A stretch of DNA of 64,000 bases from Pyxicephalus adspersus (Eukaryota > Chordata > Amphibia > Anura > Pyxicephalidae). The stretch's first letter is position 1. Each line of letters begins with the position of its first letter. Below the pieces are notes generated by a model. The model did not search any database and had not been told where the DNA came from. It saw only the letters and a program-made list of their open reading frames with translations. Positions 1-11,500 of the stretch are shown in pieces. The position numbers and the translations under genes are program-made. The stretch is from NCBI RefSeq assembly GCF_032062135.1, contig NC_092859.1:127994082-128058081 (forward strand), in the 5' to 3' direction.

Positions 1-2398
1 ATAATTGAGTGTGAAAATATTTATTTATCTGGATTATTGACTTTTGCCAGTCTTAGTTTCATCTCCGGCATATCAAACTGATAACCTAACCTATTACCCA
101 CAGTCATGCTTGGTAAAGCACTTATCCAAAACAAAATTAGAATAGTAGAACTGCTCGCCATCATCAGCTTCTTTTTTTTAAATCACATTTATGAAATAAT
201 CACAAATATAATAGACACAATTGGCTCTGAACTTCATCATGTAATTTACACCCTAGGCAAAGTAGGCATGGTCACTCCAATCACATGCGTAATTTAGAGG
301 CTTTCATTAGAGATTTTTTTGATCAGACAGATTTTTTAGTGAGATAAAAAGGGTAAACATGTTAAAAGTCCACTTTTATAAAATTAGCAACTGCACCTGC
401 CCTCATCTACATAATGACAAACTAAATTAAAAAATCATAGGAACATTTTGGCTAGATTACTTTATTAGTTTATCTTTTTCTGGGTCTGAACCTTTATCTT
501 ATAACAAAAGGTGTAAATTATTTTGTTTTTTAAATGCTACTCTTAGACATAGGACTATTGTCTGATTCAGCAGTAGCTTTGATAGCTGTCATCTTATGTT
601 TATGAGGTCCTGAGCACTTGTAATACAATATATTGCTGTACCTCTTTGTATAGTAACGTTGGAAGGGAAGGGATGACCTAACAACCTGATCCTTTACAAA
701 AGAGCTTCAGATGAGATCTTATGTTTTTGTATTACAGTTCCACTCTTAGTAGCCTTTCAGCTATGCCAATACAAAGGCCACAGTGGAGTCCACTCCCCAA
801 AAACCATACTAGACCAAAGAAAGCTGCAAGTATTTTTTTTTTTCTCTATCAAATAATTTTATTGAGCATTACACTCCACCATGTTGGAGGAAGAAGTGCA
901 GATGTTGGTGCTAAGTTGTTATGAACTATGAACAAGTTTGAAAGGGACAAAAGGGACCAAGTGGATATAAAGCTTTTGTTTGAATATTTTCTTTTCTTTT
1001 CTTGAGAACCTTAAAGAGAAACCAAACCCAGGCTGACTCCTATCTACATACAAGTCCGCCATCTTGCTTCACTTCTTTTCCTTCCCGATGATCTTCGGCC
1101 ATCGTGGTTGGCTGTGTTAAAATGATGTAACCTCCAATAAGTTACACGGGAGTTCATTTATCCCAGTACATGCAAGCTCATCATTTTACCAGAAACCAGG
1201 AGCAATCAGACAGGTAGGACACATTATTGCAAAAGGGACATCACCTGTCCCTTTCTTCAATAATGACCTGTCTGATTATACAAACACTATAAAATTGGAA
1301 CTTTTGTTTTATTTAGAGAAAAGCGTACCTTTTAACATTTCAAAGACACAAAAGGTTAGATTCAGACACATCTTGCTCTGCCAAAGCGTTCTGTTTTAGG
1401 TTTTACCCTATGTACAACCTACCTCTCTTGTTGCATCCCTATCCCAAAAAATCGATAGCATTTTTCTCTGCAGCACCCTACATTTCCAATCACATTATTA
1501 TATTTTTTGCAGGTTTTTAAATCCCACCTTATTTCAAGAGTGATGGACCACAAGTGTTATTAGGCTCTCTATGTCCTGCACTGTCCTCAGTCCTCTACTT
1601 TCATCCAATATTGGTTGCTGCTTTATTTATATAATCAACATCATCTGTAAAAAGATGGTCTACAAAAGTGAATGCCTTCTTTTTAAAAATGTACTCAATA
1701 TGGGTTAAAAATAAATAAATTAACTAGATTTAATGATGTATGATTTAACACATAGTTGCATCAATATTTGTCCTTTATATCTGCTTAGGGATTGACTTTA
1801 AGAGTAACAGTTGACTTGGCAGTGTCATTCTCTCAACACTAGTGGAAATGAAAGATTACAAATAGGTGTCCAACCCTCATCAGAATACTGTATATATTAA
1901 GCTTGATAGTAGAACAAGGCCAGTAGGGCACAAGCTCAGTAATGTTGCATTTACTGAATCAGAGAAAAGATCATTAAGACAATGAAGCTATTTCTTCTTT
2001 AGCATGAATGATCTGTAGTTACACACCAGAGTGCACTTGGCCAAAGCTTTAATTACAACACAGCTGACAAAGGGATAAAAATTACATTTGCACACTGAAT
2101 TATTCCTTGCTGCTACTGCTGAGAGATAGCCACAGTGCCTGTCAATAAAGAATACTTTGCTCAGTGCTTAGTGCATAAAGGCAGCCTTTGTACAAACCAT
2201 ATATATATATATACATATGGAAAATGAAGAATATATATATTCCTGTCCATTGTTATATTTTAAATGTTACAGTTTGACAGTATTTGTCCATTGTGTTATA
2301 GAAAACGTTCAGCTGATGGTAAATGTGTATGTCTTTAACAATATGGTGCTTCATTCAATAAACACATGTAATTTTATTTTGCTCTTTTTGGCCGGCAG
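1..2398 (+). other. WDR72: Intron upstream of first WDR72 exon seen
   Basis: Non-coding, AT-rich. No convincing exon was found. It contains a palindromic element near 1000-1280 (listed separately) and a short (TA)n at 2202-2214. Apart from these I see no recognisable feature; short ORFs at 106 and 721 have no family signature. Confidence 0.7.
1010..1282. repeat. Palindromic frog-type MITE, family A
   Basis: The core 1203-1276 folds on itself: 'aatcagacaggtagg' near 1204 faces 'cctgtctgatta' near 1262-1276, and 'attgcaaaagggaca' faces 'tgtccctttcttcaat'. The preceding 190 bp ('cgccatcttgcttcacttc', 'atgatcttcggccatcgtgg') looks like the body of the same element. Related shorter copies are at 9418-9492 and 45130-45292. 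Confidence 0.6.
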
Positions 2399-2570
2399 TA
2401 CTACCATTGCTCATTCCGAATGACAGGGGAAGGCTGGCTGCTGTGCTGTGGTCACTATCAAGATGTCCTCATTGTCGATGCAAAGACCTTGCAAGTCCTT
2501 CATAGTTTCAAGTCACAGTCTTCAGATTGGATTAGTTGCATGTGCATTGTTCACTCTACCAGGATTCAAG
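2399..2570 (+). CDS. WDR72: WDR72 coding exon 1 of window
   Basis: Acceptor ggccggcag at 2390-2398, donor gtagtg at 2571. It reads [18 protein letters not shown] then [19 protein letters not shown] and ends [15 protein letters not shown] plus one base (phase 0 in, phase 1 out). This is the blade of the first propeller that carries the family-typical [10 protein letters not shown]. The ATG at 2420 is internal: the frame runs through it from the splice site, so it is not a start codon. Confidence 0.93.
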
Positions 2571-5500
2571 GTAGTGTAGTGACAGAAGGATACATCCATA
2601 AGAATAATTAACATTTGACCTAAGTCTCTCCCAGGGTATGGTCTTATGTCAGTGTGCAATTTAAGTGGCATATTTTAGGCAAGTATAACTTGCTGGAAAC
2701 AAATAATATGTGGCTTTCAGTGGTATTGTAGTAGCAAATGTCAATGCAAGTATAACAATAGAATAATAAATAATAAAATACAAGTAATACAATAGTATAC
2801 CAGTATTATTCCAACTTAGTGAAACAGTAAAATAAGGTACATAGTTTTATTACAATGATATATAATAATGCTATGATGTATATGTTGCATGTTATAAAGA
2901 TGTCTATTATATCTTAGCAGAACATTTTATATTAAACATTTTATATTAAATATTGTTCCTAAAAAGACATATTTACAATATCTTTGTTGATATGCACACC
3001 ATCCATACCTGAAGAATAGCAAAATACAAAACATAATATAACAAGCTCTCTAATAGAAGTAGTCATACGGTGAGACCTATAACATAACCTGTTTTTTACT
3101 TTTTATGTTTAGAAGATTCATTGGTTGCAATATCAGCTGCAGGTGACCTGAAAGTATGGGATCTCTCCTCCTCTGTTAACAGTATACAGGTCAGTAAAAA
3201 ACATATTTATTTCAGTATTTCTTAGATGTTGATGCTGTTACTATTCTTCTTCTGACATCCTTCTGAAGATGGCTGACAACACTGCAAGATTGCTTTCAAA
3301 ATTTCTACAGTGTTGTCACTCCTTTCTTGCAACATGTGTACTATTCTGTATGTAGGCATGTTGGTGCTTTTGTCAGTCGCCCCATAGGAAGTGCTGACAA
3401 ATCCTACCTGTAGGTTCTCTCTTCTGTCCAGACTTTTTGGCTTGAATTAGGAGCAGTGCCCAGCTGTCAATTTTGAAATGACACCCCTTACCCCTATATG
3501 TTTTTAAAAAAACCTATAAGAAGGTTTTTAAGACCTATAAGAAGTATAATATTTATGATTTATAAGCAGATGGGAGGAAGAGATGTAGAAGTGCCTTATA
3601 GAACATGTCCCTAGCCATCTCTGCACTGTAAAAGTGTGATGTCAGCAGTCCCAACAGACATAGAACACTCATCACTTTATATTATATCCCTTCTTCCTCC
3701 CATGGCTGAAACATAGACATTTATGAAGGGAGGTAATAGGCTTACACTCCCAGAAGGAGAAGGCTAAGACATTGCAAGGGTGGCTAGTTCATTGTAGGTA
3801 AATGGCTGGTAAAATTTGCTAAACTCATTTCAAATTAATTAAGAAAATGATTTATAGAAGGTAACAAGCTGCAAGCAAGTATTTATTTGCAATATATATG
3901 ATTATATATATATATATATATATATATTACATGATTTTGTTCATTTTAAAAGTTGATTAGACAATCTCTTTAAATGTATTTTTAAGTACATTGTTACTAG
4001 GAAAATAGCATTTTTGCCAAGGTATAGTTAGAATGGCCATTTCACATCATGAAGCAGTCATGAAATGTGTTTGCTTTCTATAATAGTACAATATAATAAT
4101 ACAATATTATAGTAATCTATCCATGCCATATTTATGAAAATGTTTTCAGCCCTTGGGGTCATGTCGATATGTATTCTTGTCAAATGTAGCCTTTTTCATT
4201 TGCAGGCTGTGCTGTTTAACATATGTGTCCGTAAAAAGTAGTATTCAACAAGAAAAGGCTACATTCGACCTGCTTTGCCTGCAGTCCAAAAGCACCTGAA
4301 TAGGATTTACTGTGAAAAGAGACACAACTGAATGCAAAGCAAGTCATCAAATGCAGCCTCTGAACTCTCATCTGCTCTACATACATTGAGGTCAATGGGG
4401 ATCTGCTAGCGTGTGTTTGATGTGCATTTAAAATGCATGACAAACTTAGGGAAACACCTGTCTATGTGAGCCTTTAATAAGAGCTATAGCTTAATAATAA
4501 TTATGCATACTAGGAAATGAGGGTCTATTTATAAATGGGGTAATTGTGTACTGGTGGTTCTATCTAAATGGTAGCATTTGGGTTTGGGGGTAGAATACAG
4601 GGGTAAGAGCGAGAGGCTTGTTCAATCTTACATTAGGTTGAATTCTGGACTAGAAGCAGAACTCCTTAATGACAAGCCAACATTCTTGCTTTAACACTAT
4701 ACAGGATGTGGAATACTATCCCTGCTATGTGAATTTGCTAGCCTGACATATTCTAGAGTGCAACGTGTATCCCTTTATATTATACCTCAAAAGAATATGC
4801 CACATTTAGGATACCAATCGTCTTACAATACATAAATTTGTAGTTTTTTCTGCTTTTAAATTTTGTTGAGTGATTTGTTTTTTTTAATCTGTTCTTTTAT
4901 TTAGGAAAAGCAAATTGTCTATGAAACTGAATCCCAAAACCTTGAGATGGCCAACTACTGCTCAGTGCGCTTCTGCACATACACCGAGCGGCTGCTCCTG
5001 GTGATTTGTTCCACATCTTGGAAGGTGATGATCAGCTTGTTACACCCCATGTGTCCTCTGCCTCTCTGGCAGTAAAAGCCACCTCTGTAATAAATAACTG
5101 TTTGTGTTGATGTTAGATTGATATCCAGATTTCTTCTCACTTTATGGAGATGTTAAACTGGTAAATTGTCACTTCAGATCTTCTGAAAAATTGAAATTAC
5201 ATGGCTGATAAAAGAAATATTTTATTTTCACACGTTTAGAGGTTAGCGCAGTAGCTGCCCTCTACACAAAAATCAGTTTTTCATTATTTGAAGATGAAGC
5301 TGGATCGCAGCCTTTTGACAGCAATATCTAGTTCTAGACTATGTACAATGCTCTTGTACAAACCATATATGCTACATAATCTAGGAAGGGGCAGCTTTTG
5401 GGAGAATAAACTGTATTTTATTAAAAATTTAATGAAGAATGTCAGATAAAAATTTAATAGATAATTTAAAGATACAGAGCTGCAGTGTGTGTTTTTGTCA

Positions 5501-8500
5501 ATATTTTAGTTATTTGTTCTTGCATGCATATAGTTTCTTTATAATATAACCTTTCCATTGAAATGTGCTAAAAATATTCTATCACTTTACAGAAGTGTTT
5601 TATTTGGGTTTATTTACTAAAGAAGTAGTGAAATCTACAGTAAATGTTCTCTCTGTGTTTACTTCAAATACACAATCAAGGTCAAACAATTTAACTGGAT
5701 TGGTTGCACGTGCTTGTACTTCATTCAATGATTAAAGTGGGTGTGTTTTTACTGTATTCACCACTCAAAGCCCACATTTATTTTTGAAAGTTACCAATCA
5801 CTTATCTAAGTTAACAGTTCTACCTCTTCAAAAAATTACCCCCACATAAGGGACTCTATGCTTGCAATGGTGCCGCTTCACTACAACCAGAATGAGTGCT
5901 AGTCAATATGGAGGAGTGTCAACGGAGCCAGTAACTTTGTTCTTGGTTTATCCAAAATATCACCACATTACTTTTCAAAGGGTTCTTGTGTTGCAAAATC
6001 CATTGTAAAATGAATATAGTTGTATCATGTATAGAAAAATAAAATTAGGGACTGCTAGATGCTATGTAACCAGATGGGTGCAGTGTTGCTGGAAGGGTAT
6101 TATGCTGATATAGGTCATAGTTGTGTCATGCTGCCATACAGGGTGTCATGATGCCAGAGGGTGTGTGGTGCTGCCACAGAGAATGTCAAGCTATCAGACT
6201 GTCTCACAGTTGGAATGGCTTTTATCACACTGTCATCTGAGTGTTCAAAGGAGACATTAAAAAACTGTCATTTTCACATTGTCAAATAGAATGTCAGTAA
6301 TGGAGGGGGTGTTATGTCAAAAAGGAATGTCAGTGATGGAGGGGGTGGTATTGTATCAAAAGGATTGTCAGAAAAGGTTGTAAGACTATGAAATAAAGGG
6401 GTTTATATGGGGTATATAAGGGTTCAAAGGACCCATGCTTCCTGACTACCCCTATTATGAATATTCTATTTTACCAATTTAGCAAGGGTAGACTGGGGTT
6501 GATGGAGAAGAAGAGAGTGGCTTATCAGGATACACTGGGAGAGAGGTAAGGAGTAGAAAATCACAGAGCAAAAAATCCCAACCAACGCTCAAAAATTCAG
6601 TGAACAAACGATAGTCCAGATAAAATTAAATTAAGCATGGTTTGTTCTATATATCTATTGATATGAGGGCAAGCCCCAGAGCCAACTTCAAGGCTAATCC
6701 CATATTGGGGTCTCTACACTAATGGTGATGCTAACCACATCCACAATAGGGACAATCTGAATGGACAAAAAAAAGAGAGTGAACCTAGGGGGGTACCCAA
6801 GGACCAGGGGGACCTGACCTTGGGGGATGTTGTTAGTATTGGGAGGGAGGGGGCTACCGCAACGAGAATGCTTGTGTCACTTCTTACACCAGTCAGAGAG
6901 AGAGAAAAAATAGGGGTTCACTTAATTAGGGTAACAAACTAACCACTTGCCTGTGAGGAGCTCAAAGGACAGGACAATTAATCACGCACAGCACAAGATA
7001 AAAGAACCCCTGCTAAACTTTCAAAAACCAGGGAATAAACATAATGGTCCTGATTTATTAAAGTTCTTCAAGGCTGGAGAAGATAGACAATCATGGGGGA
7101 AACTGGGTGAAACAGTAAACCTGTAATAGATCTGGTTCAGGATTAAAGGCATTTGGTTTTCTGGACCATCCAAGTTCTCCCATGATAGTCTATTATCTCT
7201 AGTCTTCGAGAACTTTATTCAATAAGGCCCAATACCTCAGATATTTCAGAGATGCTTAGTTCCACATATCCATCAATAGGGGGGCAAGCCCCAGAGCCAA
7301 CATCAGGGGCTAATCTCATTTTGGTTTCCCTATGCTAATGATGAAATCCAACCTCTACTTTTTGAAGTGTTTTGAATACTCTTATAAGACTTTTTTGATA
7401 TATAAAATACAATGTCTCCTATTTTTGTTATGTTTCCTTTCACTGTGTTGTGAACATCCTGTAGACTTTATCTATGAACTACACGTAAATGTGTGCATTT
7501 TGCAGAAGGACTAAACATGACAGTTTTATTGTACTGTCTATGGAAGACTGTGCTGGTGTACTTTGTGTTGGCATGACTGCCAAAAGGTGCAGGAAAAGGT
7601 GACACTGCAGCTGTACCAATCATGTGTTGTCACCCTAGGAAAGGAAGTACCCGGAACTACATAGGAAGATCACTAGTTATATTTTATTTTAAAGCACAGC
7701 ATTTAAAAAAGATTCACAATTTTTCAATTACTTTTGCAACAAAATATTCAATTTACATTTTTTGATATAGATATATTTTACCTTTTAGCTCTTTTTGTAT
7801 TTTAAATAAAGTGTGATGTTTCTTGTTTAGGTCTATGATTACTGCGATTTCTCTCTTCTTTGCACTGATGTTTGCAAGGATAGTCAAAGGTTTGCTGGAG
7901 GCGAGTTCCTGGCTGCTAACAGACTTATCATCTGGACGCAGGATGGGCACAGCTACATCTACCAGCTGCTGAACAGGTGGGCCCACATAGGACTGGCATA
8001 TAATAGGTTCAGGTAGAAAGTAAGCTGTTTGTAAGTGCATTGTAGAAAATCCCTGCTTGTCACACTTGATCAAAACCCATAACAAAACCCTTTGACATTA
8101 GAACATTTGGCTTGAGTTTGGCACTAGTCCTCAGTCTTTATGTGAAGCAGCAGGAGATGAAGAAATAAGATTACCCAAGTAGAACTTGACTGGGCAGATG
8201 GTGCTATGATTTCCAGGAACACAAAAATAATTAATTACCATCTAAGTAACTTTTCTTTCAGTTCTAAGAATTTAACCCAGTCAATCACTTTTTGTTTGAT
8301 GACACTTTAACGTCTTGTGTCGTTTTCTTTACGCAGTGGCCTTTCCAAAAGTTTATGTCCGGGAGAAGGAGGATTACTGAAAGAAACAATTACCCCTCAC
8401 TTACTCTGCTCTACAAGTGTCATGGAAAAGGTACCATATCAACATTATGATAAAAATATGGCACGTTGTCAGCATAGTAGTTTAGGCATCTATCTAATCC

Positions 8501-11500
8501 AGCTTTGCAAGTAAAAAAAATCTTAACTGTGAACTAATATTGTAATTATTCATTATGTATTATGTAGAGAAAACAAATACATTGTTATACAACATTTTTC
8601 TATAATTTACAATATAGATTATTATTATTGTTAAAACAATAATAAAAATATAATAATAAAATAAATAATAATAGAAAGTTTACCAAATAGAAAAAACGTT
8701 TTCAAAATATAACTAAGGGAAATTTTTTTTGTTTAGATTTAGATAAAAAGGTAAGTGGTTGGACCCACTGTCATTTTTATTGCTGTTTGTGCTGCTTTGT
8801 AATTGTCCTGATTCCTGATGATACTGGGAACCGAAGAAAACTTCAAAAACAAAAAACTGACTATGATTTTACCCCTCTCTATTTGTCCAAAATGAAAATA
8901 AAAGTTTGGGCTATAAATATACTTTATCAACCCTATTCATTCCTTGTGGGTGAGCTGTTAAAAGACAGACCTCTCAGATATAGAAAGTAAGGATCAACAA
9001 GCAGAAAGGTAATTGTTTAACATGATGGTTATGCTCAGGAGGGCCAGGGCACTTCATTAAATGGTAAATACATATTTCACTTATGCAGCAATGTTCAATG
9101 CCCATATGGATTGGAGAGCTGTAACTCTGACTCCTCCACAGGAGAATGTTGGACCTCTGCAGAGTGTACTCTGCTTCCACAGTAATAGAAATAGTCATTT
9201 TCTAAATCTGAATGCTGAAGGGTAAGCAGTTGGACTGGTTTTAAATTAAACAGGTAGTAAATTAATTGCTAAAAAGTAAGACATTTTCATTTAAGCTCAA
9301 TAGTACCTAAGGTGCCTTTTTGTGTCATGTATGTATTACTTAAACTTGAATTGGAATTTAAAGCACAAGTTTGAGCATTAATGGTCAAGAGTTAGATGCA
9401 AAGGAAATTTTGACAGCTGGGCAGCGATCAGGCGAGCAAGGTATTGCAGAAGGGACATCATCTATCCCTTTCTCCAATACCACCTACCTGATCATGTATT
9501 TTTTAGGACGTTAGTTACATTTTAAATATCTGGGGTTTAGGATTAATTTAATTCGGGTGCTGGACTGGCTTGATTATCAATTAGGTTAAAGTTAAATACA
9601 TTATAGTAAGTTTATATAAATTTGAAAAATATAGTATTTTAGGTGATTATTGTTTGTAAATGTCATTGTGACTAAATGTTCCTGGTCCTGGTCTGTCTAA
9701 AAATATCATAAGATCATAATGTCCCTGAAGTAATCCAGACATCCATACAATAAATTCTGATATTTTCATGCAGAGCTTTTCATGTACAATGGCTTTCATG
9801 AACCAAAGGAAAGAGCCATTTTATAAGATACTTTATTCTGGCAATTCATCCGGTAGACTCCATTTTTGGCATGTTCCTGATGTTCCAGTATCACAATTTG
9901 ATGGATCCCCAGTAGGTAAGTCAATATTCTTTCTTTATTAACATCCATCCATTAACTATCCATGCATATCTATATTTGCAAAAGATCTCCCAAGCTGTTT
10001 TATTTGAAGAGAACAGGTATATAACAAACTAATATTTTTTATACACAGAACCCATTCATATAGTACTTTTAAAGGGTTGCTGGGGCGTTACTTTCCTTTT
10101 TTTTTTTTGGTCTCTTGATTTTTTGGGGGGCTGCGTTTGGTCATTTAGCATGTTAAAGAATAATAGACATCTCTGTCCTCCCATACTCACCAAATTAATT
10201 CTTCAATAATTTAATGAAGGACATGGCTCCCCCTCCCCCCAGTGGGTACTTTTTTTGTTGTTGTTCACTGGTAATTTGTTTTTTGTAAGGTTGCTGTACA
10301 TTCTAATATTTTGCTGCTTGCTACTTTAAGCTTATACACTTGTGATTAGTTGATATTGTGGCCTTTTTCATTTACATAGTGTTCAAACCCCATAGAAATG
10401 CTTCTACCAGATTTTAAAAAATAGACTCCAATGGACTACTGTAATGAAAAAGATTTTACTGTATGTGACTTTTCTTTCTTTTTTTTTGTGTATAATTTGA
10501 AGCTGGCATTTCTAAACTTTTTAATTTGAAGACCAAATAAAAAAATATTACCGTAGTGGAACCTAAGAAATGAATTCTTGCCATTATGTCTGCAAAGCCA
10601 CACAAAGACAAGTAACAAAGTACAAATAATTGATAATAGATTCCAAAGTGCCATCCAATAATATTCTGAAAGACCTGAAGCACGCCTGGGCACTTCAAGG
10701 AGAACATTGATGTAGCATTATAGCAGCAAAAAAGCTGAGCACTACTTGACAACTTGCAATTGTTATAACTTTTTTGTAAAGTGGTAACAAGTATTATGTA
10801 CTATGTACAATAGTAAATGTATTGTGTGATTGTTATTTGCTATAACTTCTCTCTTCTCTTCTCCTGTTAATTAAAAAGTTTTGTAGTTAGTATAAAAAAA
10901 GAAACTGAAATTTGAAGGTGCCGCCATCGAGTCTCACTGCATTGGGTTTTGTGTATACATAATGAAAAAATGCTTTACCCTTACTGAAATTTAGGACACC
11001 AGCTCCATATTTCCATACCTCGACTAATTTCTTTCTTTCTTTCTTTTTTACTTTCTTTCTTTCTTTTTTTCTTTCTTTCAAGCAAAGTGAATCTTTACTT
11101 TTTTTCCATAAACATATAAAATAAAATAATCAATACTTCAGTTTGAAAAAAAAATTGCAAATGACAAATGATCGGTTAACATCAAATGGTTACAAGGAAG
11201 ATAAGCACTTATCTTAGATAAACACATCAATTAATTATTATGTTCTAGATAGATTACGTATATGTATGTTCAATACCTACACTTTCATTACAGTCAGTTA
11301 TCAATGTGCTTTTTTCCCCCTTAGAGATACCAGTAAAGGTGACAATAACTCTCCAGGAAATGTTTGACAGACATAAATCAATGTCTGAAGGGATCATAGA
11401 TCACCTGTGTACTCCCAGTGAAGGGGTAAAACTTGCTACGGTCACTGCATCTCTGTATATTCCCAGCCTGGATAAGCTAGTTTGTGGCTGTGAGGATGGC

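Larger units (their letters stand above)
5025..7830 (+). other. WDR72: WDR72 intron between exons 3 and 4 of window
   Basis: 2806 bp. The first 1.2 kb is plain AT-rich sequence. From about 6050 it becomes repetitive: a short minisatellite (6289-6375), then two diverged direct repeats (about 6565-6745 and 6985-7355), the second split by a palindromic MITE (7045-7231). Confidence 0.7.
9916..11324 (+). other. WDR72: WDR72 intron between exons 6 and 7 of window
   Basis: 1409 bp. It holds poly-T/poly-G tracts around 10094-10130, two overlapping minus-strand ORFs of 98 and 85 codons (10436-10752, probably repeat-derived) and a (TTTC)n tract at 11027-11081 that creates a spurious Lys/Glu-rich ORF on the minus strand. 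Confidence 0.65.

Noticed and set aside
2217..2423. ORF starting at 2217 as an alternative start for WDR72
   Set aside because: It is in a different frame from the WDR72 exon and has no similarity; the exon starts at the splice acceptor 2398.
6642..7355. LTR retrotransposon with two LTRs
   Set aside because: The direct repeats have no TG...CA ends, primer-binding site or coding remnant that I could see.
10887..11081. Lys/Glu-rich 64-codon ORF on the minus strand
   Set aside because: Produced by the (TTTC)n microsatellite.
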